A DNA stretch of 64,000 bases from Arthrobacter sp. 260 (GCF_013116745.1 NZ_JABFOE010000014.1:48425-112424), one strand, 5' to 3'. Counted from the stretch's first letter, positions 8,882-18,149 are shown. The notes: generated by a model not told the origin, from the sequence alone. Numbers and translations are program-made.

Positions 8882-10180
8882 CTATCCCTGTGCTGCTGCG
8901 GTGTTCAGAGCGGAGACGATGTCTTCAGCTGTGCCCTGACCAGCGAACAGGTCGACGGCACCCTTGTTCAGCGCGTTTCCGACGTTCTGTCCGAACAGCG
9001 TGTCGAGCCACACCGTGACGTACGGTGCCTCGTTGTAAGACTCGATGATCGAAAGCAGTGCTGGATCCTCCACGACCTCCTGAGCATCCTGGTTGGCAGG
9101 GATCGTCTGGAACGCGTCCGCGTAGCCTTCCTGATGCTCCTGCTGCATGAAGAAGTTCAAGAACGCGGTGCACTCTTCTTGCGGGGCCTGAGCCGAGCAG
9201 GTGAATCCGTCCACGCCGCCCATCATTGCGCCGGGCTCACCCTCGCCGCCCTCAACCTCAGGGAACGGGAACCAGCCCAGGTCCGGGAGTGGCTCCTCGT
9301 CAGGTGTCAGCGAAGCGATGACACCTGGGTTCCACGCCCCCATGAGCTCCATGGATGCCTTCTTGTTGGCGAGGAGTCCAGCCGAGCTACCTGCACCCTG
9401 CTGCGCGGAGGTGGTGAGGAATCCGTTGTTGAACGGCTCTGTGTCGACGAACTCCTGCAGGTTGTTACCGGCCTCCAGCCAGCATGGGTCGTTGAACTCC
9501 ATGGTTTCAGCAGCAGTGTTGAGAGCATCCTGTGAGCAGGCTCGAACCGCGAAGAAGTAGTACCAGTGCGCGGCAGGCCAGGCATCCTTCGCGCCGACGG
9601 CGATGGGGTCGACTCCTGCACCCTTGAGCTGCTCAACAGCGGAACCGAGTTCGTCAATCGTCGTCGGTGTCCCCTCAACGCCCGCTTCGGCGAAGAGGTC
9701 TCCGCTGTAGTAGATGCCACCAGGCAGCACGGCGGTCGGCATTCCGTAGATCTTCCCCTCGACCGCGAAGGCGCTCAACACCCCTTCGGGCACAGCGGCC
9801 CTGGTGGCATCGTCGATAGAATCCGTAATGTCCATGGCCTGTCCGGCCGCAACGACATCCGCAAGCTTGCCGCCGCCGCGCGCCATGAAGATGTCGGGTG
9901 CATCGCCGGAGTTCAGCGCGGTTTGGAGCTTTCCGTCCATCTCCTCGTTTTGGATGGACTGGATCTCGATGGTCACGCCAGGGTTTTCCTCCTCGAACGC
10001 TGCGACCGTGTTCTCCCAGTAGGCCTTACCATCACCCGTCGTTGAGTTGTGCCAGAACGTCATGGTGACGTCGCCGTCTTCTGTTGCTCCACTGTCGGAG
10101 CCACACGCTGACAGGCCGCCGAGGGCGATTGCTGTCGCCGCCCCCATGGTCAGCAATTTCCTGGTGCTGTGCTTGTTCAT
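8882..10180 (-). CDS. Sugar ABC transporter substrate-binding lipoprotein
   Basis: A 432-residue extracytoplasmic solute-binding protein of the maltose type. The N-terminus MNKHSTRKLLTMG is followed by a hydrophobic core and the lipobox LSAC with lipidated Cys26. The mature part begins with Gly/Ser/Asp-rich residues and TMTFWHNSTTGDG, typical of cluster 1 sugar-binding proteins. The ATG at 10180 is selected because GAGAGGTG lies just upstream and because it places the signal peptide at the N-terminus; the longer frame is intergenic. It is the first gene of the operon, so its promoter carries the palindromic operator at 10194-10220. The ligand is probably xylo-oligosaccharide (inferred from the neighbouring glycosidases). 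Confidence 0.92.
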   Translation of the reverse strand: MNKHSTRKLLTMGAATAIALGGLSACGSDSGATEDGDVTMTFWHNSTTGDGKAYWENTVAAFEEENPGVTIEIQSIQNEEMDGKLQTALNSGDAPDIFMARGGGKLADVVAAGQAMDITDSIDDATRAAVPEGVLSAFAVEGKIYGMPTAVLPGGIYYSGDLFAEAGVEGTPTTIDELGSAVEQLKGAGVDPIAVGAKDAWPAAHWYYFFAVRACSQDALNTAAETMEFNDPCWLEAGNNLQEFVDTEPFNNGFLTTSAQQGAGSSAGLLANKKASMELMGAWNPGVIASLTPDEEPLPDLGWFPFPEVEGGEGEPGAMMGGVDGFTCSAQAPQEECTAFLNFFMQQEHQEGYADAFQTIPANQDAQEVVEDPALLSIIESYNEAPYVTVWLDTLFGQNVGNALNKGAVDLFAGQGTAEDIVSALNTAAAQG

Positions 10181-10193
10181 CTTTGAACACCTC

Positions 10194-10220
10194 TCGAAAG
10201 TTTCGACATTTTTGTCGAAA
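10194..10220. promoter_or_regulatory. Probable LacI-type operator pair
   Basis: Two overlapping inverted repeats share one half-site. TCGAAA-G-TTTCGA spans 10194-10206, and TTTCGACA with TGTCGAAA, separated by four T, spans 10201-10220. They lie between the divergent repressor and binding-protein genes and abut the Shine-Dalgarno sequence of the binding-protein gene. CGAA...TTCG half-sites are reported, as I recall, for the BxlR repressor of xylanolytic Streptomyces clusters. The match supports control by the LacI protein encoded next door; the spacing differs, so this is inference. Confidence 0.65.
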
Positions 10221-10301
10221 TCAATTAGTATGTGATGAGCGTAACAGTGGCCCGGTGAAACGCAAGTGTTTCCCGCGAAAAAAGATGAAGATTGGTTCCC
10301 C

Positions 10302-11318
10302 ATGATCGACTCAGGTCGTAAGGTCAAGCTCAATGAATTAGCCGATGAGGCCGGAGTTTCGCTCTCCACGGTCTCCAAAGTCCTCAACGGACGGTCAGAC
10401 GTGTCCGCGCAGACCCGGGCAAAAGTCGAAGAGCTCCTCTACAAGCACGGATACCAGCGACGCCCAGGCCTGCCCAACAGGGACTCCTTGATCGAGCTCG
10501 TTTTCCCTGAACTCGAGACAGCCTGGGCCATGGAGATTATCCGGGGGGTCGAAAATGTCGCTCGCGCCAACGATATGAGCATTGTCCTGACCGAGTCAGG
10601 GGACCGCCACTCCCCCTCCCCGGCCTGGATCACCGGGGTTCTCCGTCGACGCCCGGTCGGGGTAGTGCTCCTCTTCGCCGATCTCGCCGCGGAGGCGAAG
10701 GCAACCCTCCAATCCCGCGCCATCCCGTTCGTGATCATCGACCCGGCCGGAGATCCGGCCCCGGATGTCCCCGCGATTGGGTCAGCCAACTGGTCCGGCG
10801 GCCTCGACGCCACCCGCCACCTCATCGAATTGGGACACACCCGGATTGCTGCGATCACCGGTCGCGACGACATGATGTGCTCCTTCGCCCGCGTCGATGG
10901 ATACCGGTCCGCCATGAACACGGCCGGCATTGAAATCGATGAACGCTTCGTGCGGTTCGGCAACTTCCGGGTCGACGGTGGCTGCAGCATCGCTCTCGAA
11001 CTCCTGACGCTGCCGGACCGCCCCACAGCGATCTTCGCAGGGAGCGACCTCCAGGCGCTCGGCGTCATCGAGGCTGCCAGGACGCTTGGGCTCCGGGTGC
11101 CCGCTGACCTGTCCATCGTCGGTTATGACGATCTGCAGCTCGCTCAGTGGTCCAGTCCTGCCCTCACGACTGTGCACCAGCCGCTTACGGCGATGGCCGA
11201 GGAAGCGGCGCGGCTCGTGATCCGCATGAGTGAGAGTACCCTCACAACCATCCCCCGGATGGACCTCGCAACGCGGCTCGTCGTCCGTGATAGCACGGCC
11301 CCGCCGGCTGCGGGCTGA
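10302..11318 (+). CDS. LacI-family transcriptional repressor
   Basis: A 338-residue regulator with an N-terminal HTH (VKLNELADEAGVSLSTVSKV) and hinge, followed by a periplasmic-binding-protein-like effector domain (GLDATRHLIELGHTRIAAI; PTAIFAGSDLQALGVIEA; DLSIVGYDDLQLAQWSSP). It is divergent from the xylan operon and most likely represses it until a xylo-oligosaccharide binds, like BxlR. Two starts are possible: ATG 10266 has no ribosome-binding site and ATG 10302 has a weak GAAG, and only the latter places the HTH at the usual distance from the N-terminus. The effector is inferred from context. Confidence 0.9.
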   Translation: MIDSGRKVKLNELADEAGVSLSTVSKVLNGRSDVSAQTRAKVEELLYKHGYQRRPGLPNRDSLIELVFPELETAWAMEIIRGVENVARANDMSIVLTESGDRHSPSPAWITGVLRRRPVGVVLLFADLAAEAKATLQSRAIPFVIIDPAGDPAPDVPAIGSANWSGGLDATRHLIELGHTRIAAITGRDDMMCSFARVDGYRSAMNTAGIEIDERFVRFGNFRVDGGCSIALELLTLPDRPTAIFAGSDLQALGVIEAARTLGLRVPADLSIVGYDDLQLAQWSSPALTTVHQPLTAMAEEAARLVIRMSESTLTTIPRMDLATRLVVRDSTAPPAAG

Positions 11319-11384
11319 CGGGCCGGCGCGAACGCGGTGCGAACTTTCAATAGGCGGGCTCAAATGAATCACCAGGAGAAAACC

Positions 11385-12392
11385 ATGCAGGGCTTGAAAG
11401 TACTCTTCATCGGCGGCAGCGGAATCATCAGCGCCCACTGCACGAAACAGGCAGTAGATGCAGGCATGGACGTCTATCTACTCAACCGCGGCATCAGGAA
11501 CTTGCGTCAGGTACCCGAGGGCGTGACCACCTTCGTCGCTGATTCTCGGGACAAGCAGGCAGTCCTTGATGCCATAGGCGGTCACCATTTCGACTGCGTC
11601 GTCAGCTGGGTCAACTTCACTCCGGAGCAAGTGAAGCAGGACGTCGAAATTTTCGCCGGACGAACCGGACAATACGTCTTCATCAGTTCAGCATCGGCAT
11701 ATCAGACACCACCGACACACATGCCCGTACTGGAATCCACTCCGTTGAAGAATCCCTTCTGGGAGTACTCGCGCAACAAGATCGCATGCGAGGACCTCCT
11801 TACTGCGGCCTACCGCGAGGAAGGATTCCCCATCACAATCGTCCGGCCCTCTCATACCTACGACGAAACGATGATCCCATTCGACGGAGGGTGGACGATT
11901 GTGGAACGCATGCGCGCCGGGCGACCCATCATTGTGCCCGGAGACGGAACCTCGTTATGGACGATCACCCACAGCCGTGACTTCGCAAGAGGGTTCACCG
12001 GTTTGCTGGGAAATACATCAGCGATTGGTGAAGCTGTGCACATCACCGGCCAAGAGACACCTTCGTGGAACCAGATCTATACCCAGGTCGCAGCGGCCGC
12101 CGGCGTCCCTGACCCCGTCCTGCTCCATGTCGCCTCGGAATCTATCGCCGAAGCCGACCCTGAGTGGGGCGCGGGCCTCTTGGGCGACAAATCCCACACA
12201 ATGATTTTCGACAACACGAAAATCCGCTCACTGGTCCCCGGATTCACCGCCAGCATCCCCTTTAGTCAGGGCGCGCGGGAAATGATCGCCTGGCATGACT
12301 CGGACCCGACACGCCGAACAGTGGACGCACACATGGACGCCATTATGGACCGGCTCGCCGAAGCATACGCACCACGACGACTTCGTCTTTAG
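11385..12392 (+). CDS. NAD-dependent epimerase/dehydratase-like protein (SDR)
   Basis: A 335-residue extended/atypical short-chain dehydrogenase fold. The nucleotide-binding motif is FIGGSGIIS near the N-terminus (GxxGxxS-type), and the catalytic YxxxK appears as YSRNK after SSASAYQTP. The ATG at 11385 has AGGAG six bases upstream. It lies 66 bp downstream of the LacI gene on the same strand and so may be co-transcribed with it, suggesting a role in sugar or nucleotide-sugar metabolism linked to the xylan locus. The C-terminal part (DNTKIRSLVPGF) is typical of NAD-dependent epimerases. The substrate is unknown. Confidence 0.8.
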   Translation: MQGLKVLFIGGSGIISAHCTKQAVDAGMDVYLLNRGIRNLRQVPEGVTTFVADSRDKQAVLDAIGGHHFDCVVSWVNFTPEQVKQDVEIFAGRTGQYVFISSASAYQTPPTHMPVLESTPLKNPFWEYSRNKIACEDLLTAAYREEGFPITIVRPSHTYDETMIPFDGGWTIVERMRAGRPIIVPGDGTSLWTITHSRDFARGFTGLLGNTSAIGEAVHITGQETPSWNQIYTQVAAAAGVPDPVLLHVASESIAEADPEWGAGLLGDKSHTMIFDNTKIRSLVPGFTASIPFSQGAREMIAWHDSDPTRRTVDAHMDAIMDRLAEAYAPRRLRL

Positions 12393-12454
12393 GTACGGCA
12401 ACTGCCCTTCGGTTCGTACTAAAATCGGGTCAGATGGCTAGGAGCATGCATATC

Positions 12455-12964
12455 GTGGACCAGGAACATGTAAGCGCATCCTTGAGGATCTCCGCGTCCG
12501 CCCCGCACGTGTTCGCGGTACTGGCGGATCCGATGATGCACTCTGCCATCGATGGCAGAAGCTCCGTTGCCGACGGTACGGGCCGGATTCAGCAAGCTGT
12601 CGACCAGGCGCGGCTGACCGAGGTGGGACAGATGTTCCGGATGGGAATGAATCATCCGAACCACCCAGAGGGTAACTACCAGACGGTCAATAAGGTTCAT
12701 GTGTTCGACCCACCACGCGCCATCGGCTGGCGGACTGGGCACGACCCTAAAGGTGATGGACAACTGGAGTTTGGCGGTTGGTTCTGGCGCTACGACCTGA
12801 TGTTCGTCGACCAGTCGGAGACCGAGGTGACGCTCACCTACGATTGGGCGGCGGTGCCGCAATCTATTCGCGAGTACCTGCGATTCCCACCGTTCGCTCC
12901 GGAGCGTCTCACAAACTCACTGCAGCATTTGGCCGAACTAGCCGCTCCCAAGCTGAACACGTAA
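12455..12964 (+). CDS. SRPBCC-family protein
   Basis: A protein of about 169 residues with the START/Bet v 1-like fold of polyketide cyclase/dehydrase-type proteins. SASLRISASAPHVFAVLADP is the usual N-terminal strand-helix signature, and FDPPRAIGWRTGHDPKG forms the middle strands. These proteins bind hydrophobic ligands, and no enzyme activity can be assigned. The GTG at 12455 has GGAG ten bases upstream; in-frame ATGs at 12434 and 12446 are also possible. It has no operon partner and faces the cupin gene convergently. Confidence 0.7.
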   Translation: MDQEHVSASLRISASAPHVFAVLADPMMHSAIDGRSSVADGTGRIQQAVDQARLTEVGQMFRMGMNHPNHPEGNYQTVNKVHVFDPPRAIGWRTGHDPKGDGQLEFGGWFWRYDLMFVDQSETEVTLTYDWAAVPQSIREYLRFPPFAPERLTNSLQHLAELAAPKLNT

Positions 12965-13100
12965 GCCTCCGCGGGTCGTCGTGGATCCAAGCCGATACCA
13001 GTCCGCAACGCCTCGACCACCTTGGACGCACCCGGTTAGGCGATCCTTCCAAGCAGGCGGGTCAAGGTACCGACTCTTGCTCCTGCTATATTGGCGCCGT

Positions 13101-13451
13101 CTACGATCGGATGGGCCCAAGATAATCGGCGTGTTCCCCAGATGAGTCGGGCGCGGCTTCCTTGAGTTCAACAAAGAATGTATGCGTATCCGTGTCGCCA
13201 GTATTTTCACCATAGTGGTCTTGCTCCGGTAACCACCGTGCCACACCAGCTGGCAACTCCACATCGATGCTTCTACCATTTGATGAAAGTCGGCGGCGGA
13301 ACGAGCTGGCCGTGATCATCACGCTGTCGGGATGATGATGCTCGGTCGATGTGTCCCCAGGGCTATCCGTGTACTCAAGCACGCGCACTCGATTGTTTTC
13401 GAACACCAGCCGGTAGTTCTCAGGATTCGTCTCAACAGGGTCCTTTGACAT
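13101..13451 (-). CDS. Cupin-domain protein
   Basis: A 116-residue single-domain cupin. EHHHPDSVMI supplies the metal-binding histidines of cupin motif 1, and the second motif, around HTFFVELKE, is degenerate. The protein is small and cytoplasmic. It resembles short cupins annotated as cytoplasmic proteins with affinity for small ligands. The gene stands alone, convergent with the SRPBCC gene. AGGAG is present upstream but 12 bases from the ATG, so the exact start is slightly uncertain. Confidence 0.7.
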   Translation of the reverse strand: MSKDPVETNPENYRLVFENNRVRVLEYTDSPGDTSTEHHHPDSVMITASSFRRRLSSNGRSIDVELPAGVARWLPEQDHYGENTGDTDTHTFFVELKEAAPDSSGEHADYLGPIRS

Positions 13452-13696
13452 AGCCGGACTCTACTCCTGCAAGAAAAACACCACTAGCGCAAACTGCTCC
13501 ACCTACAGACCTGCAAGAGTAGGCCGCATGGCGCCAATCGCTCCCCGGCGGTGGGTAAGAACATTTCCTACGCAATACCTATTGAAGTGCCGAGCGCGAC
13601 GCCGGCAGGCTTATTAGGTAGGCCGGTGAGTTCCCGCCCAGTCAGTCCCTCGTCGTCAAGCACACCCACTATCCACGCAAAACTTCGGAGGAACGT

Positions 13697-14356
13697 TTGA
13701 AACTCTTGCTTACGTCAGGCGGTGTGACGAACCCGAGCATTCACTCGGCGCTCGTGCAACTTCTCAATAAGCCGATCAGCCAGTGCCGCGCTTTGGTCGT
13801 CCCGACGGCGCAGTGGGGGCACCCACTGTGCGGACCGGCCTCGGTGTGGGGCCTACTGGCCGCCCAGCCAGATTTCCGTCACCTGTCCGGTCTGGGCTGG
13901 GCTTCGCTCGGAGTTCTCGAGCTCACCGCACTGCCCACCATCGGCAAGGAGCGATGGGTACCGTGGCTTCAGGAAGCGGACGTGTTACTGGTCGACGGCG
14001 GCGACGCGACCTACCTCTCCCATTGGATGCGGGAGTCCGGGCTAGCCGACCTGCTGCCGTCACTTCCCGACACGGTCTGGGTGGGAGTGAGTGCCGGAAG
14101 CATGGTGATGGCGCCCCGCGTCGGAAACTCTTTCGTCGAGTGGCCCTCTGCGCCGGACGATCGCACGCTAGGAGTGGTCGACTTTTCGATCTTCCCGCAC
14201 TTAAACGCTTTCCCTACCAACACTCCTACCCACGCAGAGCGGTGGGCCGCCGACCTCGGAGGCCCGGCCTATGCGATCGACGAACAAACCGCCATCAAGG
14301 TCGTCAACGGCTCCGTCGAGGTGGTTTCCGAAGGGCAATGGAAGAAGTTTGAGTGA
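13697..14356 (+). CDS. S51-family (dipeptidase E-like) peptidase
   Basis: A 219-residue protein with the class I glutamine-amidotransferase-like fold of peptidase family S51. The nucleophile elbow is VGVSAGSM with Ser132, LLVDGGDATYL is the strand-loop preceding it, and a conserved His occurs in FPHLNAF. Family members cleave N-terminal Asp dipeptides or act as cyanophycinase-like enzymes. The start is TTG at 13697 with a strong GGAGG five bases upstream; no ATG start fits. The gene is convergent with the GNAT gene and has no obvious operon. The substrate cannot be determined. Confidence 0.8.
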   Translation: MKLLLTSGGVTNPSIHSALVQLLNKPISQCRALVVPTAQWGHPLCGPASVWGLLAAQPDFRHLSGLGWASLGVLELTALPTIGKERWVPWLQEADVLLVDGGDATYLSHWMRESGLADLLPSLPDTVWVGVSAGSMVMAPRVGNSFVEWPSAPDDRTLGVVDFSIFPHLNAFPTNTPTHAERWAADLGGPAYAIDEQTAIKVVNGSVEVVSEGQWKKFE

Positions 14357-14398
14357 TCAATACCGAACACTTGTGCGTTGGATTCACGGCGGCATTGC

Positions 14399-14986
14399 TC
14401 AGCCCGGGGCAGGTTGAATCGTCTTGCGCATTACGGTTTTGCGCTTGCCGATGTGGCGCTCGAACGTGAACCCAGCCTTCTCGAACATGGCGCGAGTGCC
14501 GTTGTGAAGGAACGAGGACGACGTCCTTTTGCCGGGGACAAGTTCGTTGGGGAACGAGATCACCTCGCCCCCGCCTGCATGGGCGATCAGCTGGAGCGCG
14601 CCGTCTAGCGCTTCCCGCGCTACGCCCGATCGTCGGTGGTCGCGGTCGACGAAAAAGCACGTAATGCGCCACGGTGCTGGCTTAGTCTCGCCAGCGTCGT
14701 ATTCCTTACGGTGGTAGATCCCCGGCAGCTCAGCCGGACTGCCGTACTCGCACCAGGCGATCGCGTCCTCGCCGTCGAAAACGAGCGCAGCATGTGCGAC
14801 GCCCTCCTCCACGAGTCGTTGTTTGAACGTTGGCCCGTCGTACTTGGCTTTGACTGTGTCCGCAGTGTCACCATGAAAATACGAGCAATAGCACCCGCCC
14901 CAGACTCCGTTGTGTTTCTGCGCAAGCGCTAGCCAGGCGGGGAAAGTCACCGGAGTGAGCGCCTTGATCGTATGCGAAGTCTTCAC
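14399..14986 (-). CDS. GNAT-family N-acetyltransferase
   Basis: A 195-residue acetyltransferase. The acetyl-CoA motif A region is ITCFFVDRDHRRSGVAREAL (motif R-R-S-G-V-A). A C-terminal EKAGFTFERHIGKRKTVMRK strand follows, typical of this family. A Cys/Trp-rich segment (GVWGGCYCSYF) near residues 25-35 is characteristic of one GNAT subgroup. The GTG at 14986 is preferred because GGAGG lies five bases upstream, whereas the longer frame from 15064 has no ribosome-binding site. The acceptor is unknown. Confidence 0.85.
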   Translation of the reverse strand: MKTSHTIKALTPVTFPAWLALAQKHNGVWGGCYCSYFHGDTADTVKAKYDGPTFKQRLVEEGVAHAALVFDGEDAIAWCEYGSPAELPGIYHRKEYDAGETKPAPWRITCFFVDRDHRRSGVAREALDGALQLIAHAGGGEVISFPNELVPGKRTSSSFLHNGTRAMFEKAGFTFERHIGKRKTVMRKTIQPAPG

Positions 14987-15219
14987 ACTCACCTCCGCAA
15001 TCGGGCCGGAAACGAAGTGGGGAAGGTCAGGAAGCCGGCTTGGTCGCAAGAGAATCGGGAACACACAAGGTGACTAAGTTTTTCGTCGTTCCACCCCGAC
15101 ATTAGTGAACGCCTCCAATACGCGACCCGACAGCCCTTCCAGTGCAACAGTAAATCCGGTGCCGAACCAACTTCAAGGAGTTCGATCACCCCAAAACCGG
15201 CCACTGTTACGATCAGGCG

Positions 15220-16369
15220 ATGGAAGCGCTACAGCTGATCGAGACGATCCGTCCGATGGTGGACGACGGTGAAGTTCCCGGGGCTGTCGTGGGGGTCGTG
15301 GATCACGGCCGTACCTCGGTGGCCGCTGTGGGGACCACTGAACCTGGCGGGGCTACCGCGATGACCCGTGATGCGGTCATGCGTATCAGCTCCAACACGA
15401 AGCCCCTGGTTGCCGCTGTCGCACTGCTCCTGGTTCAAGACGGTGTGTTGAACCTCGACGATGCGGTCGAGAGATTCGTCCCTGAATTGGCCGACCGCCG
15501 CGTGCTGCGCCGGATTGATGGCCACCCGATGGATACCGTCCCAGCTCAACGATCAATCACGATCGAGGATCTCTTGACGATGCGGATGGGCTTCGGATTC
15601 GTCCCTGAGAGTGCCTGTCCCGCAATGAAAGACGCTGAGAAAGCTGGCCTGGGGTTTGGCCCCCCTGACCCCTCGGCGATGCCCTCACCCGATGAATGGC
15701 TGGCCCGCTTCGCCAGACTGCCCTTGCTGGAGCAGCCGGGCACAACCTGGAGATACGACTTAGCTTTCGGGGTACTGGGAATCGTGCTTGCACGCGCGAC
15801 AGGACAGTCGCTTGACGTCCTCATGCGTGAGCGACTGTTCACACCCCTTGCCATGTCTCAGACTGGGTTCGTCGCTCCGCCCCAGCACCTTGTGCCTGCC
15901 TTCGCGCAAAGCGAGGACGGTTTGATGCTCTTTGACAACATCCTCGAGATGTAGATGGTCGACGCCACCGGCGATCCCCGACGCGCGCGGTGGCCTGGTA
16001 TCCACGGCAAGTGATTTGCTGCGATTCGCCGGCATGCTGTTCGATGACAGCGGCGGACTGCTGTCCGCCGAATCAGTTGTGGCGACGACGTCCGACCAGC
16101 TCACCGCGGAACAAAGATCCGGCCCCTCAGCGCAACCCTTCCTGGATGGAGGCGGATGGGGGTATGGAATGGGAGTGAGCGACGGAAATTGTGGACGTCG
16201 CTACGGATGGGGCGGGGGGCTAGGCACGCTCTGGTACAGCTGGCCCGAGCACCGAGCGGCAGTCGTCCTGATGACCCAAGTGTTACCCCCGTCAACGAAG
16301 CTCTTCGATGCATTCACCAGCGCCGCCGAAGCAATACTCAACCCTTCTCCGCCTATTTCCGGGCTATGA
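15220..16369 (+). pseudogene. Serine hydrolase (beta-lactamase family), frameshifted
   Basis: The first 244 codons encode the N-terminal two thirds of a class C beta-lactamase-like serine hydrolase. MRISSNTKPL is the SxxK motif with the catalytic Ser and Lys, and YDLAFGVLG is a YxN-like region in which Asn is replaced. The reading frame ends at 15954 at a TAG. The rest of the domain (GGLVSTASDLLRFAGM, then GYGWGGGLGTLWYSWP) continues in another frame from about 15932 to 16369. One indel near 15945-15965 explains this. It is either a recent pseudogene or a sequencing error; with the indel corrected the protein would be of normal length at about 380 residues. Confidence 0.75.
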
Positions 16370-16532
16370 GGAAAATTTGAACGTCTCGGGTCTCCAAGTC
16401 ACCCCGCATGTAACGATGACAAGTTGGCGCTCACTAGCAGTCCTGAATATCTCGTAAGGAGGAGAATCCTTGAGCGAGTACGGGGCGTGGTGAGATCCCT
16501 GGTGCGTGTGTGGGTCACCGACGCGCGCATGC

Positions 16533-17447
16533 CTAAGCCTTGTCTGTTTTGGGCTCCGTGGCGGGTTCGAGGTAGAGCGGTTCCCCACGACGCCAGGTCT
16601 GGAAGGCCATCACGATGGCAATCACAATGGTGATGACCCCGGGAATCATGAGAAGTGCTGCACCCGCATAGTCGCGGGACCCGGCGAATAGAGCGAGAAA
16701 CAGCAGCGCACCACCGATGAAAGCCACTGAGAGGTCGAGCCCTTGACCTCGCCGGTCGTTGCGGTAGAAGTAGGGTTTTGGCTTGGTTTGAACGAAATTG
16801 GGGTGTCGCCTCATCTGCCCGGGATAGGACAGTTTCTTGATCACCGACACGAGTGTCGCGGTCGCCGCGCCGACCGCGGCGATGGCCGGGACGATCAGCA
16901 GCAGGTACAGGTGCTGTTCGTTCAGGACACGGTTACGAGGGGAAAGAACGCCGTACTCCTGCTGCACCGGAAGCAGGAAAACGTACAGTCCCAACAGGAG
17001 AGCCACCCAGGCACAGTGTAATGGGAGTCCGATTGGCAGGACGGGTCGGTTGACGCTGTGCAGCAGACGCGGGAAAGACTGATACTGCACGACGGCGTCG
17101 GGCTGCCGCGAACTGATGCTGTGGATCAGCAGCAGCCAGGAGCCGATCAGGAATCCGGCAACGGCCGCAGCGGCAAAATAGAAAGTCCGCGGTAACTGGG
17201 GGTCGAAACCAATACCGCTCAGGTCCCAGGATGCCGCGAGGAAACCGGCGGAGGACCCACCGGCCGCGGTCAATAGTATGAGTGATGCGTAGCCGGCCAC
17301 GGACACCACAACAAGGACCAGGCCAACCGCCAGGACGCTCGAGCGCAGGCGGGCGGAGACCGCCATCTCCTGCGCCGTGGGCAATGCGTCCGGGACTGGC
17401 CTGAACTCGGGCGGTCCCCAGAGAATCCGGCGAAAGATTTTATCCAT
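16533..17447 (-). CDS. Membrane protein of unknown function
   Basis: A 304-residue integral membrane protein with about six predicted helices (for example SSVLAVGLVLVVVSVAGYAS, TFYFAAAAVAGFLIGSWLLL, IVPAIAAVGAATATLVSVI) and a cytoplasmic C-terminal tail ending in charged residues. I do not recognise the family. The ATG at 17447 (MDKIFRRILWGPP) has GGAG ten bases upstream and gives a normal N-terminus; an upstream in-frame ATG at 17621 would add 58 residues without similarity to a signal. It is divergent from the small lipoprotein gene 200 bp away. Confidence 0.6.
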   Translation of the reverse strand: MDKIFRRILWGPPEFRPVPDALPTAQEMAVSARLRSSVLAVGLVLVVVSVAGYASLILLTAAGGSSAGFLAASWDLSGIGFDPQLPRTFYFAAAAVAGFLIGSWLLLIHSISSRQPDAVVQYQSFPRLLHSVNRPVLPIGLPLHCAWVALLLGLYVFLLPVQQEYGVLSPRNRVLNEQHLYLLLIVPAIAAVGAATATLVSVIKKLSYPGQMRRHPNFVQTKPKPYFYRNDRRGQGLDLSVAFIGGALLFLALFAGSRDYAGAALLMIPGVITIVIAIVMAFQTWRRGEPLYLEPATEPKTDKA

Positions 17448-17648
17448 GTGGGTGATTCTCCAAAAAAGGTCGACGGCGACGTGCAACCCGGGGGTATTGT
17501 GCTCGGACACGATCCCCGCAAGAGGCACTGGCGCAGATGGTGCGTCCGCCACGGTACAGTCTGAACTCCTGGACGGAGCCAGCATCTTCCCCTTTTCGGG
17601 GGCGATGGCAGTGATCGTCAACCAAACCCTACGTGAGGCGGTGAACGG

Positions 17649-18149
17649 ATGCGTTCCAAAAGACGGCTGGGCCTTGGCGTGGTGGTCCTGGCTTTGATGC
17701 TTGCGGTTGTCGTGCTGTTCGTCAGTTGCAGCTCCACCGGTGACCTGAAGCGGACCGAGGCCCGGCTTGATGAGCTGCCCGGTGTCAACGGGTCGTACCT
17801 GTGGACCTCATCGGACGGATTTCCGACCAACCGCCGGCTGAGCGCCCGGATTTACGTGGACTCCGACCCCGGGGAAGAACTGGCGGCGCTGCTTGACGCG
17901 GCCCTGGAAACGACGTGGTCGTTCACCGGATTCGAGCCGACCGCCGGGATCAGCTTCCAGATTGTGGTCGGGCAACGCCCCGAGGAACCCGTGGCCTCAA
18001 ACTGGGACAACCGTGTTGTGCTTGAGGACGTCCTGCCGGAGATCGGGCTCGACATCGACGGTGTGGGAGTACCGTCCTTCGGCGACGAAGTCCAGGTGAC
18101 TCCCGAGGTGATGACCGACCGTTACGGTCCCTGGCCAGGCGACGACTAA
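17649..18149 (+). CDS. Putative lipoprotein
   Basis: A 166-residue exported protein. A basic N-terminus (MRSKRRLG) and a long hydrophobic stretch end in a lipobox-like LFVSC. The mature domain is acidic and rich in beta structure with no family I recognise. The ATG has only a weak GGCGGTG upstream. The adjacent divergent membrane protein may be functionally linked, but nothing in the sequence proves it. The lipobox has Phe at -3, which is unusual, so it might instead be anchored as an N-terminal transmembrane protein. Confidence 0.6.
   Translation: MRSKRRLGLGVVVLALMLAVVVLFVSCSSTGDLKRTEARLDELPGVNGSYLWTSSDGFPTNRRLSARIYVDSDPGEELAALLDAALETTWSFTGFEPTAGISFQIVVGQRPEEPVASNWDNRVVLEDVLPEIGLDIDGVGVPSFGDEVQVTPEVMTDRYGPWPGDD

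Noticed and set aside
8150..9535. 461-codon plus-strand open frame opposite the sugar transporter genes
   Set aside because: It spans two clearly coding minus-strand genes and is rich in charged low-complexity residues.
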